From FEN-680 sp036845225 (GTDB lineage Bacteria; Actinomycetota; Geothermincolia; Fen-727; Anoxymicrobiaceae), in contig DAIUEJ010000054.1 in assembly GCA_036845225.1 (NCBI GenBank), positions 1 through 16,576 of the forward strand: DNA of 16,576 nt. Direction: 5' to 3'. Numbering within the stretch: position 1 is the first letter of the stretch; each line of letters starts with the position of its first letter. Positions 7,759-14,654 of the stretch are shown piece by piece. The notes beneath the pieces are model-generated. The model searched no databases. It worked only from the letters and a program-made list of their open reading frames with translations, and was not told the origin of the DNA. The translations under genes and the position numbers were made by a program.

Positions 7759-8247
7759 ATGCCGAGCTACGACCGCGAGACCATCGAGAAGTTGATAGAC
7801 GGCAAGCTCGCCTGGGGCGAGGTCAAGGGCATCATGAGCTCTTTCAAGGACCCCGAGAGGTTCGACAAGTACGTCGAGATACTCCAGGAAAGGGTCCCAT
7901 GGGAGGAAAGGATACTGCTGCCGTTGGCCCTCCACCTCTACGTGGTGGAGAAAGCGGACGGCTCGAGGGTGGTCAAGTGCGATTGCGGGCACGAGTTCGG
8001 GGACTACCGCGAGAACTGGAAGATGGCCGCGAACGTGTTCGTCAGGGATACCGACGAGAAGCTGCAGGAGTTGTACCCGCCCCTGATGCATTCGGATCCG
8101 AGGTGGATAGTGCTGCGGGAGTACTACTGCCCAGGGTGCAACACCATGCTCGAGGTGGAGGCGGTGCCCCACGGGTACCCCGTAATATTCGATTTCCAGC
8201 CTGACCTGGAGACTTTCTACAGGGAATGGCTCGGGCGCGAACTGTAG
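7759..8247 (+). CDS. acxC: Acetone carboxylase gamma subunit
   Basis: A 162-residue small subunit, close to the usual size of about 168. The C-terminal half is highly characteristic: a CDCGHEFGDYRENWK segment with Cys74 and Cys76, an FVRDTDEKLQELYP stretch, then REYYCPGC with Cys124 and Cys127, LEVEAVPHGYPVIFDFQPD and a final EWLG. The Cys pairs form the zinc site of this subunit, which in the family braces the alpha and beta subunits in an alpha2-beta2-gamma2 complex. No enzyme other than ketone carboxylases of the acetone type is known to me to use it, so it secures the identity of the operon. The ATG at 7759 is chosen from its ribosome site. The neighbouring SCP2 gene starts 25 nt downstream. 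Confidence 0.94.
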   Translation: MPSYDRETIEKLIDGKLAWGEVKGIMSSFKDPERFDKYVEILQERVPWEERILLPLALHLYVVEKADGSRVVKCDCGHEFGDYRENWKMAANVFVRDTDEKLQELYPPLMHSDPRWIVLREYYCPGCNTMLEVEAVPHGYPVIFDFQPDLETFYREWLGREL

Positions 8248-8272
8248 CGCTGTACCAAAAGGAGGCGGGAGG

Positions 8273-8658
8273 ATGAAGGTCTTTTCCAAAGAGTGGATAG
8301 ACACGCTGGCGGAGACACTCGCCACCGACGAGGAGTACCAGAAGGCGGCGGTGGGCTTCGACGCCATCTTCCAGTTCATAGTCGAGCCCGAGCCCGACCG
8401 CGGCATCCCCGAGCGCAAGGAGGTAGGGATCGTGCTGCCCGCCTGCGACGAGACCTGGGAGGGCATGCGGGACGACGCCAACTACACCATGAGTGGCAAG
8501 TACGGGGTGTACGTGGACGTCCTCACGGGCAAGATTGGCGCCACCAAGGCGATTACCATGCGCAAGCTCAAAGTCAAAGGGAACCTCGCCAACCTGCTCA
8601 AGCACAAGAGGGCCATCGACCGCTACGTCGAGGTGCTGGGCGAGGTGACCGCCGAGTT
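8273..8658 (+). CDS. Second SCP2-domain protein, 3' end lost in gap
   Basis: 128 residues are visible before the 100-N run. The pattern is an N-terminal amphipathic helix (EWIDTLAETL), a long central strand region around residues 50-60, the SCP2 signature region with DVLTGKIGATKAITMRKLKVKGN (about 82-104), and a LANLLK helix. SCP2 proteins bind hydrophobic ligands and are not catalytic. SCP2 domains of this class are about 120-140 residues, so little is probably missing. AAAGGAGG at 8258-8265 and GGGAGG at 8267-8272 precede the ATG. It differs clearly from the SCP2 protein at 3151-3474 (larger, little similarity by eye), so they are not a recent duplication. Its place directly after acxC suggests co-expression with the carboxylase. 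Confidence 0.78.
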
Positions 8659-8758
8659 NNNNNNNNNNNNNNNNNNNNNNNNNNNNNNNNNNNNNNNNNN
8701 NNNNNNNNNNNNNNNNNNNNNNNNNNNNNNNNNNNNNNNNNNNNNNNNNNNNNNNNNN
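8659..8758. other. Assembly gap
   Basis: Exactly 100 N. It removes the 3' end of the SCP2 gene and whatever ends the operon, and joins it to an unrelated helicase-like fragment on the other strand. The real distance is unknown. Confidence 0.99.
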
Positions 8759-8873
8759 AGAAGTAGTCGTTCACCCCCGCGAGCTTCCCGGCCTCCGAGT
8801 CCTCGTCGAGGATGTCCTTGAACCGCTGGAACTCTTCGAGTATGACGATGTCCGGCTCGAGGTACTCAAGGGC
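8759..8873 (-). pseudogene. Helicase-like ATPase fragment, broken
   Basis: Read on the - strand from 8873 to the gap, the frame gives about 38 residues including the core PDIVILEEFQRFKDIL. This resembles motif II (Walker B, usually Asp-Glu) and the following region of SNF2/DEAH-type helicases with a DEFQRF box. The same frame is preceded immediately by TAG (8876-8874), and a TAA lies further upstream, although the intervening residues (LAASF...) still look protein-like. That points to a degraded gene rather than a start here. The fragment continues into the N run, so the rest is unseen. The Glu in place of the first Asp of the motif would also weaken the site. The family assignment rests on one motif. 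Confidence 0.45.
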
Positions 8874-8950
8874 CTATGAGCTCGGTCCGAAGCTCGCTGC
8901 CAGGGTCGGCGGAGGCAGTTAGAATCGATATCTCGTGCGTTAGAAGGGAG

Positions 8951-9895
8951 TCATGCCGGAAAGAACCTGCGGCGACCTCGACGCTCTCTCGTGGACTTAC
9001 CCTCGACCTTATGCCAGTCTTCAGGCAATAGCTCCATGACTCTGTCGCGGAGGAAGTCGTTGTCCTCGGGGCGGGCCATTCTGAAAACCCTGCTGGAGCT
9101 GGCCTGCTGACGCGCGATCGTCCTGGTTATGAGGTCGATCATTCCAGCGATGAGCTTCATGCCTTTCTTATCCTGCCCGACGCTCTCGCCCCACTGCCTT
9201 GCGACCTCGAGCTGCTTAAGAAGCAGCGCCTCCGCTTTGCTCCTGGGTTGACCGGCGTCTTCATCCTCCGGGGGCGACTCCGGCATAAAGAAAGGGTGTC
9301 CGATGTTCACCTGGACGCCGTTGTCCTCATCCCTGCGGTACACAGCCACTGGAAGAATCGGCGCTGGAGTTGCCCTTGCGAGGTTAGCGACACCGTACTT
9401 GAAGGCGCCGACCTCGCCGGGGGGATAGCGCGTCCCCTCAGGGAACACCATGACAATCCTTTGCTTCTTCAGGAGGTCGAGGCTTCTCTTTATAGCCTTG
9501 GGCGCCTCATCATCGGCGCCACGGTCGATAGGGATCTTCCCGAATATGCGCCAGAGAATAAAGCCGATGATCCCTTCTTTGCCTTTCTTAATATCCAGCT
9601 TCGCCCAGGGCAGGATTGGACATTTCTTTGCCACCTTTTTCAACGCGATTCCTATCGCGAAGGCATCTACGCTGGTCTGGTGGTTTGAAACTATGATGAA
9701 CGGCCCGCTGACCGGTGCGCTCTCGGACCCGGACCACTTCAGGCGGTAGATGCTCATCTTGGAGAGCCCGAGGCCGAACGGGCGGAGTACCCTATACCTG
9801 AGCCACATGCCTGGATTGACCTTTCCTGTAACCCGACATTTCCTGTATGACATTGCCAGCGCCAACATCTTAGCACGGTTGCGGCCTTCCGGCAT
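8951..9895 (-). CDS. PlsC-family 1-acylglycerol-3-phosphate acyltransferase
   Basis: Up to 314 residues of the lysophosphatidic-acid acyltransferase family, which moves an acyl group onto glycerol-phosphate lipids at the inner membrane face. Counting from 9895, motif I is NHQTSVD with catalytic His72 and Asp77, motif II is FGKIPIDRG near 118-126, motif III is FPEGTR at 151-156, and LPVAVY at 181-186 is motif IV. The C-terminal 100 residues after the domain are charged and Arg-rich and are longer than in minimal PlsC. The start is uncertain. No ribosome site precedes the ATG at 9895, whereas the ATG at 9808 (residue 30, MWLRYRV) has GGAAAGG 11 nt upstream and gives a more typical N-terminus. 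It lies on the opposite strand to the ketone operon and is probably unrelated to it. Confidence 0.85.
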   Translation of the reverse strand: MPEGRNRAKMLALAMSYRKCRVTGKVNPGMWLRYRVLRPFGLGLSKMSIYRLKWSGSESAPVSGPFIIVSNHQTSVDAFAIGIALKKVAKKCPILPWAKLDIKKGKEGIIGFILWRIFGKIPIDRGADDEAPKAIKRSLDLLKKQRIVMVFPEGTRYPPGEVGAFKYGVANLARATPAPILPVAVYRRDEDNGVQVNIGHPFFMPESPPEDEDAGQPRSKAEALLLKQLEVARQWGESVGQDKKGMKLIAGMIDLITRTIARQQASSSRVFRMARPEDNDFLRDRVMELLPEDWHKVEGKSTRERRGRRRFFPA

Positions 9896-9931
9896 GGTTG
9901 ACTGGCTTTTGCGGCATGCTCGCCGACTGAC

Positions 9932-10031
9932 NNNNNNNNNNNNNNNNNNNNNNNNNNNNNNNNNNNNNNNNNNNNNNNNNNNNNNNNNNNNNNNNNNNNN
10001 NNNNNNNNNNNNNNNNNNNNNNNNNNNNNNN
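9932..10031. other. Assembly gap
   Basis: Exactly 100 N between the acyltransferase 5' side and a gene-tail fragment. Because of it, the promoter region of the acyltransferase cannot be read. Confidence 0.99.
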
Positions 10032-10032
10032 T

Positions 10033-10140
10033 CCTGGGGTAGGAGCGGTCGCCTATCTCACGAGCGTTAATGGCGAACAAGTTGAACAATTCGCCCAGGC
10101 GTCATCCTATTGGAGACTCAAGTTCAGAGGTAAGCAATAG
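10033..10140 (+). CDS. Possible C-terminal tail of an unknown gene
   Basis: Immediately after the N run one frame stays open for 35 codons to TAG at 10138-10140 and reads PGVGAVAYLTSVNGEQ, then continues to a basic end (FRGKQ). The composition is protein-like, but I recognise no family and the upstream part is missing. It could equally be chance. If real, it ends about 300 nt before the acyl-CoA synthetase subunit, on the same strand. Confidence 0.25.
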   Translation, partial: PGVGAVAYLTSVNGEQVEQFAQASSYWRLKFRGKQ

Positions 10141-10443
10141 AAGTTGCTGGATGGCAGGTCTCTACAATAAAGGGGTAGATCGATATAAAAAACTCATCGC
10201 CCAGGAATTAATATCCCGTCCCCGAAATGCCAGTTACTGTTCAAGCCTTTTCGCTCCAGTGTTCGCGGGCTCCCTCGCTTACGCGTGCGGGTTGTTGATA
10301 TATAGCGTGAGCTTGTCGTTAAGGGCTAGAAGCAACGATATGAATGCCGCCTATAGAAGAGGTATACCCCGAATTGTTCTGAGGCGTTTTGAGGGATTTT
10401 ATGCAGTGGTGATACGATAGCGGCGTTTGGAGACAAATGGGGA
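10141..10443 (+). other. Lower-GC intergenic region before the acyl-CoA synthetase
   Basis: About 300 nt that are visibly richer in A and T than the flanking genes, with no supported gene. A 116-codon open frame (10070-10420) crosses it, but its protein has no recognisable character and the reading frame lacks the local codon preference. A weak sigma70-like pair may be present: TTGAGG at 10389-10394 and TACGAT at 10413-10418 with an 18-nt spacer, which would start transcription shortly before the ATG at 10444. GGAG at 10429-10432 is a modest ribosome site. Confidence 0.35.
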
Positions 10444-11865
10444 ATGTCGGCTAAAGGTAAGCCAGTGGAAGCTGCTCTGACCAAACACCTGGAGAAGGTC
10501 TTCCACCCGCGTTCCGTCGCGGTGGTGGGGGTTTCTGAGCGTCTCGACAACGCCGGTACCCTGCTGTTGCGTTCGCTTATAGACATGGGTTTCAGCGGCC
10601 CGCTCTATCCAGTCAACCCCAGGCACGGCGAGATCTTAGGCCTGGCCTGCTACCCTTCGGTGGCGGCCATCCCCGAGCCCCCTGAGATGGTCATCCTCTC
10701 GGTGCCACCTGAGGCCGTCCCCGCTGTGGTCACCGAGTGCGTCGCGATCGGGGTAGCCGTGTGCGTGGTGAACACCGCGGGCTTCTCGGAGGCGGGGACG
10801 GTCGAGGGCAAAGAGCTCGAGCGGCAACTGCTCGAAGTGGTACGCGGCTCGGAGTTGAGGCTGGTGGGGCCGAACTGCATGGGCATCTACTCCTCGGGGG
10901 GCAGGCTGGCGCTCTTCAGGGGGCAGCGTCCCGAGGGCGGGAAGGTGAGCTTCCTGTCCCAGAGCGGCTCGCTCGCCTCCATGCTCTACATGCTGGGCGC
11001 CGAGCGGGGCATCATGTTCTCCAAAATGGTGAGCAGCGGCAACGAGCTCGACCTCAACTGCGCCGACTTCCTGGAGTACTTCGCCGAAGACCCCGAGACC
11101 GAGATAATAGTCGCCTACCTGGAGCAGGTCCGCGACCCAAGGCGCTTTCTGGATGCGGCCAAGCGGATAGAGGGCAGAAAGCCCCTCCTGGTATGGAAGG
11201 CGGGCCTGACCGACAAGGGGCGCAGGGCCGCGGCCTCCCACACCGGCGCGATAGCTGGCAATGCCGAGATATGGCGGGCAGTGGTCAGACAGACCGGCAT
11301 CGTGGCCGTCGACGGGCTCGCCGACACCGTGGACACCCTGTCCGCTTTCTATCACCTGGCAAGGCCGAGCGGCAGGCGGGTCTGCGTAATCAGCCCCCCG
11401 GGAGGTGTCGCCGTGAACGCGTCCGACGCGGCGGAGCGAAACGGCCTGGCGATGCCGCCCCTGGACCCGGACACGGTCCGGAGGCTGGGCGAGGTCCTGC
11501 CCCACGTGGGGACCAGCTTCAACAACCCCGTGGACATGGGGTTCGGCGCGGTCGTGCCCGGGAACATGGGGAAGGTCATCGAGATAGTGGCCTCCGACCC
11601 GGAGGTGGACGTCCTCCTGGTGGTGGGTGGGGCGCCCGGCTACCGCGACGGGGACCCCGGGCTCATGAAGATGCACGGCGCGGAGATATCGGAGGCTTTC
11701 GGCGCCATCGACAAACCCCTGGTGGTGGTCGGGATCCCCAGCGGGTTTGCGTTCCCGTTCGTGGCGGAGCTGTCCTGGAAGGGGATGCCCTGCTACCTCT
11801 CCCCCGACGCCGCCTGCAGGGCACTGGCCCGGTATATGGATTTCCTGGGACTTCAGAAACCTTGA
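10444..11865 (+). CDS. Acyl-CoA synthetase (NDP-forming) alpha subunit, CoA-binding
   Basis: A 473-residue protein with the succinyl-CoA-synthetase-alpha-like layout of NDP-forming acyl-CoA synthetases. The CoA-binding Rossmann domain begins VFHPRSVAVVGVS (19-31), GPNCMG lies at 142-147, SQSGSLA at 172-178, and the phosphorylated histidine is His266 in SHTGAIAGN. A further flavodoxin-like domain follows to the end. It should catalyse thioester formation between an acid and CoA, or the reverse reaction with ATP synthesis, but only together with an ATP-grasp beta subunit, which is neither fused nor seen in this window. The region before the start is AT-richer and may hold its own promoter. It converges with the amidohydrolase gene. 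Activation of a 3-oxoacid made by the carboxylase is possible but inferred only from proximity. Confidence 0.88.
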   Translation: MSAKGKPVEAALTKHLEKVFHPRSVAVVGVSERLDNAGTLLLRSLIDMGFSGPLYPVNPRHGEILGLACYPSVAAIPEPPEMVILSVPPEAVPAVVTECVAIGVAVCVVNTAGFSEAGTVEGKELERQLLEVVRGSELRLVGPNCMGIYSSGGRLALFRGQRPEGGKVSFLSQSGSLASMLYMLGAERGIMFSKMVSSGNELDLNCADFLEYFAEDPETEIIVAYLEQVRDPRRFLDAAKRIEGRKPLLVWKAGLTDKGRRAAASHTGAIAGNAEIWRAVVRQTGIVAVDGLADTVDTLSAFYHLARPSGRRVCVISPPGGVAVNASDAAERNGLAMPPLDPDTVRRLGEVLPHVGTSFNNPVDMGFGAVVPGNMGKVIEIVASDPEVDVLLVVGGAPGYRDGDPGLMKMHGAEISEAFGAIDKPLVVVGIPSGFAFPFVAELSWKGMPCYLSPDAACRALARYMDFLGLQKP

Positions 11866-11925
11866 TGTCGGTTTGGTCAAGACTTCGTCTACGTGACGCG
11901 AAGCTGTAGCTGCCAGCACTGGGGT

Positions 11926-12867
11926 CTACAAACCACCGCGACTCCCAGCATTAGAGCCTCTCCGCCGCCGGTAGTAGAGGCCTCCGTGGATGTTCTGGTA
12001 CTGCCACACCGCCCTGATGAGCCAGGGCAATCCCGGGATCCAGAACCCGGACGGCGGCTCCTCGGACGGAGGGACGCGCCCGGGTTCGATGTCGGCAACC
12101 GCCAGGCCCTCGCCGTCCTGCCACCTGAGGCGCGCCAGCACCTTCCCCCTCGCGTCAACCACCTGGGTCTCACCGAGGAAATGTGAACGGTAGGGGAAGC
12201 CGGGAAGCATCGGCATGCCTGCCTCAAAATCCCCCGCGTGCGCCGCGTGCACCACCGGCGCCCCGAGCAGCCTGGCCATTCTCGCCGGCGTGTCTGTCAT
12301 TATCTGCATGTTCCGCTCGGAGGCGGCACGCTTCCAGGGGATGGGGATTGCCCTGTCGGGCACGTCCCACCAGCACGACCCGCCGACCAGCAGGTCGACC
12401 TTGCCACGCAGGCGGCGCACGGTTCGCGTCCGCACAAGCTCCCAGCACATCCCCACCCCGACGTTCCCGAGTGGTGTCTCGAGCACGCCGTCGTCGGAGC
12501 CGGCGACGTACCAGCAGTTCTCCCACATGGTCGGCTGGTCTTTGTCGTGCATCCAGCGGCTGCCGTCCGGCGATAACAGCACCCAGGTATTGTAGTTGTC
12601 GGCGCCCTTCGAGCAGATGAACGAGCCCCCCACGTATCCACCGTGCTTCCTCGCCGCGCCCGCCATCAGCTCGAGCGCCGGCCCCTCGAGCGGCATCGCG
12701 ACGCTTGCCATATCTGGATGGAACGCTACCGCGGAGGGGAAGAACTCGGGAAGGATGACCATCTCGCAGCCCTGCCCGAACGCCCGCTCCAGCAATGCCC
12801 CCGCCCGCTCGAGGTTGTGGTCGACGTCCGCGAGCCGGGCGCTCATCTGTACTGCTGCAACCTTCAT
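11926..12867 (-). CDS. Nitrilase-superfamily carbon-nitrogen hydrolase
   Basis: A 313-residue protein starting MKVAAVQMSA, with the Glu-Lys-Cys triad of the nitrilase/amidase superfamily: Glu41 in LPEFFPSAVAF, Lys109 in MHDKDQPTMWE and Cys141 in GVGMCWELVRT. Members hydrolyse amides, nitriles or carbamoyl compounds, and this sequence alone does not tell which. After the core (about 265 residues) there is a tail with a Trp-rich segment (FWIPGLPWLIRAVWQY) and a basic Arg-run end, which is longer than usual and may contact a membrane or partner. The ATG at 12867 is chosen because GAGGGAG lies 6 nt before it and the protein begins as the family normally does. Upstream in-frame codons run into the gap. 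It is downstream of the flavoprotein/ferredoxin genes on the same strand. Confidence 0.88.
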   Translation of the reverse strand: MKVAAVQMSARLADVDHNLERAGALLERAFGQGCEMVILPEFFPSAVAFHPDMASVAMPLEGPALELMAGAARKHGGYVGGSFICSKGADNYNTWVLLSPDGSRWMHDKDQPTMWENCWYVAGSDDGVLETPLGNVGVGMCWELVRTRTVRRLRGKVDLLVGGSCWWDVPDRAIPIPWKRAASERNMQIMTDTPARMARLLGAPVVHAAHAGDFEAGMPMLPGFPYRSHFLGETQVVDARGKVLARLRWQDGEGLAVADIEPGRVPPSEEPPSGFWIPGLPWLIRAVWQYQNIHGGLYYRRRRGSNAGSRGGL

Positions 12868-12873
12868 CTGACG

Positions 12874-12880
12874 CTCCCTC
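12874..12880 (-). promoter_or_regulatory. Ribosome binding site of the amidohydrolase
   Basis: On the - strand GAGGGAG lies 6 nt before the ATG at 12867. It decides the start against the longer open frame that extends into the N run. Confidence 0.65.
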
Positions 12881-12903
12881 TGCCGCACAGTAGAGCCTAT
12901 CCA

Positions 12904-13003
12904 NNNNNNNNNNNNNNNNNNNNNNNNNNNNNNNNNNNNNNNNNNNNNNNNNNNNNNNNNNNNNNNNNNNNNNNNNNNNNNNNNNNNNNNNNNNNNNNNN
13001 NNN
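12904..13003. other. Assembly gap
   Basis: Exactly 100 N between the amidohydrolase start and the stop of the FixC-like gene. Whether another gene or a promoter lies here is unknown. Confidence 0.99.
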
Positions 13004-13020
13004 ATCCCCGCCATCTCGGC

Positions 13021-14379
13021 TCAGTCGGTAGAAAGCCTGTCGAAGCTCTCGCTCTCCCAGTTCCTGAAGTACCTGCCGAACATCTTGAGCCAGCTCCAGG
13101 CCACTGAGGGGTCGTCCTTCATCGTGCGGCCCGCCGCCTTGAGGCATGGGCCACCCATGTTCTTGTACCTGAACGCCCCGATGCCCCAGTGGTCCCGTAC
13201 CTTCCTCTTGAACTCGGCATCATCCCCGGTCAGCAGCAGCCTGCGCATGTCCCACCGGCGGAAGTCGGAAATCGTATGGATAATGAACGGGTCCGCCTTT
13301 ACCCCGTCCTCGTACGCCCGGAGGGACGCCCTCGAGCTGTCGCCTCTCCTGACCGCGTCGATGGCAACCTTCGCCGCGATATCCGCCGAGAACCAGGCGT
13401 TGGGCACCCCGTCGCCAAAAGCCGACGCCTCAAACCCGGCGGCGTCTCCGATTATGAGCATGCCGTCGCCGTATATAGGCATTTTCCTCGTTTCCTCGAG
13501 GAGCCCCGCGTAGATCGGGCAAACGTCCCAGAGCACCGACCTCAGCTTCACCTTTGGAGCGATGTCTCTCTTCCAGCGTTCGATGGTGCCGGTGAAGTTG
13601 TCGAAGTACTCGTGGAGCAGCTTCGCGGCGTTAGGGGTCTCGCCTCGTGTTACCAGGAACTGCCCGAGGCCGGGGTGGATGCTATCCCGGTAGGTGAAGA
13701 AGTAAAGGGTGGAGCCGTAGCCGAGAGGCGCGCCTATCTTCTCTTCGGGCATCGCGTGAAAGAACTCCATACTGTTGCCGAAGACGCGGTCGACGTCTTC
13801 CTTCGCCATCTCGAAGTCCCACAGCATGTAGAGCTCAATGGCCTCCGGCGCGAACTTCTTTCTCAAGCCCGCCTTTATGGAGAGCTGGTTCTGCGTCCCG
13901 CCCGAGTCGATAAGCACCTTTGAGCCGAGCCGTTCTCCCCTGTCGGTAACGATTCCCCTGACATGCCCCTCCTCGAGGATCACATCGACTGCCGTGGTAG
14001 AGGTGCGGAGCTCCGCCCCGGAGTCGACAGCCCTGTCCGCGAGCCACGTGCAGAACGGTTTGCAGTACGCCGCGTAACCAACGGCGAGAGGCCTCGGGAA
14101 CTTCAGCGAGCGATCCGTGTCGTGGATCTTGCCGTCTTTTACTATCCTGTTGACTACCGAGCAGATGGGCCTCTGAATCGGCGGGTTGCCCTCGCGGATG
14201 AATTCAGGCCCGAAAAGGAAGCCGTAGATGGGTATGACCAACCCGGAGACGACCTTCTCACCCGGCACGCCGGACCTTTCGACGAGGAGGGTCTTCAAGC
14301 CCGCGTCTGCACACCTCTTTGCCGCTACCGGCCCACCGAACCCGGCGCCGACGACTATTACGTCATAGTTATCAGCCAC
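13021..14379 (-). CDS. FixC-like FAD-dependent oxidoreductase (short form)
   Basis: A 452-residue flavoprotein of the FixC/geranylgeranyl-reductase group. The dinucleotide-binding motif VVGAGFGGPVAAK is at 9-21 with Glu35 at the end of the second strand, and the second FAD motif GDGMLIIGDAAGFEASAFGDGVP is at 304-325. Members either pass electrons from ferredoxin or ETF to quinone (FixC, ETF-QO) or reduce isoprenoid double bonds. Sequence by eye does not decide between these. The start is taken as GTG at 14379, 5 nt after the ferredoxin stop. The ribosome site is weak (GGGG at 14389-14392), so a TTG a few codons upstream is possible. The open frame extends about 195 nt further but overlaps the ferredoxin and is not coding. 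It is a clear paralogue of the gene at 14638-16344. Confidence 0.87.
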   Translation of the reverse strand: MADNYDVIVVGAGFGGPVAAKRCADAGLKTLLVERSGVPGEKVVSGLVIPIYGFLFGPEFIREGNPPIQRPICSVVNRIVKDGKIHDTDRSLKFPRPLAVGYAAYCKPFCTWLADRAVDSGAELRTSTTAVDVILEEGHVRGIVTDRGERLGSKVLIDSGGTQNQLSIKAGLRKKFAPEAIELYMLWDFEMAKEDVDRVFGNSMEFFHAMPEEKIGAPLGYGSTLYFFTYRDSIHPGLGQFLVTRGETPNAAKLLHEYFDNFTGTIERWKRDIAPKVKLRSVLWDVCPIYAGLLEETRKMPIYGDGMLIIGDAAGFEASAFGDGVPNAWFSADIAAKVAIDAVRRGDSSRASLRAYEDGVKADPFIIHTISDFRRWDMRRLLLTGDDAEFKRKVRDHWGIGAFRYKNMGGPCLKAAGRTMKDDPSVAWSWLKMFGRYFRNWESESFDRLSTD

Positions 14380-14384
14380 GGGTA

Positions 14385-14654
14385 TCAGCCCCAATCGCTT
14401 CTGTACCCCGTACCACCGGGGGGCCAGGAGAAGTCTATCGCGCCCTCGGTGCACACGAACCAGCAGGCGGCGCACTCCATGCACTTCTCGAGACTCTTGA
14501 TGCGCGCCTTCTTCTTTGATATCTCGTAGCATCCCGCGAGACAGACCTTCACGCAGCCGGCACAGCCGCTGCACTTATCCTCGTCGATCTTTATGAACTC
14601 ACCGGCGCCCTCGACCCATTCCACCCCGGGAAACTCTTCAAAAGTCTTTGGCAT
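14385..14654 (-). CDS. FixX-like 2[4Fe-4S] ferredoxin
   Basis: An 89-residue ferredoxin with two complete cluster motifs, Cys28-x2-Cys31-x2-Cys34-x3-Cys38 and Cys58-x2-Cys61-x2-Cys64-x3-Cys68, plus an extra Cys42. After the second motif the chain ends IDFSWPPGGTGYRSDWG, which resembles the W-x-x-P-x-G-G-x-G tail of FixX, the small partner of FixC. It should carry electrons in the cytosol to or from the flanking flavoproteins. The ATG at 14654 has AAGGGAG 6 nt upstream and lies inside the end of the long flavoprotein gene (17-nt overlap), and the stop is 5 nt before the short flavoprotein. Tight coupling of the three genes suggests one complex. Confidence 0.9.
   Translation of the reverse strand: MPKTFEEFPGVEWVEGAGEFIKIDEDKCSGCAGCVKVCLAGCYEISKKKARIKSLEKCMECAACWFVCTEGAIDFSWPPGGTGYRSDWG

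Noticed and set aside
10070..10420. 116-codon + strand frame in the low-GC region
   Set aside because: No domain, no ribosome site, and it overlaps the more protein-like tail frame at 10033-10140.
10636..11919. A 427-codon open frame opposite the acyl-CoA synthetase gene
   Set aside because: Antisense shadow; the + strand frame contains all the expected motifs, including the phosphohistidine.
11866..11925. Possible terminator between the two convergent genes
   Set aside because: Only a short imperfect CTTCG/CGAAG pairing is visible, with no T-tract on either strand.
12868..13014. N-terminal extension of the amidohydrolase through the N run
   Set aside because: The family begins at MKVAAVQMS, and a good ribosome site supports the ATG at 12867.
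14380..14574. In-frame N-terminal extension of the short FixC-like protein
   Set aside because: It overlaps the ferredoxin gene almost entirely, and the FAD-binding fold begins just after the GTG at 14379.
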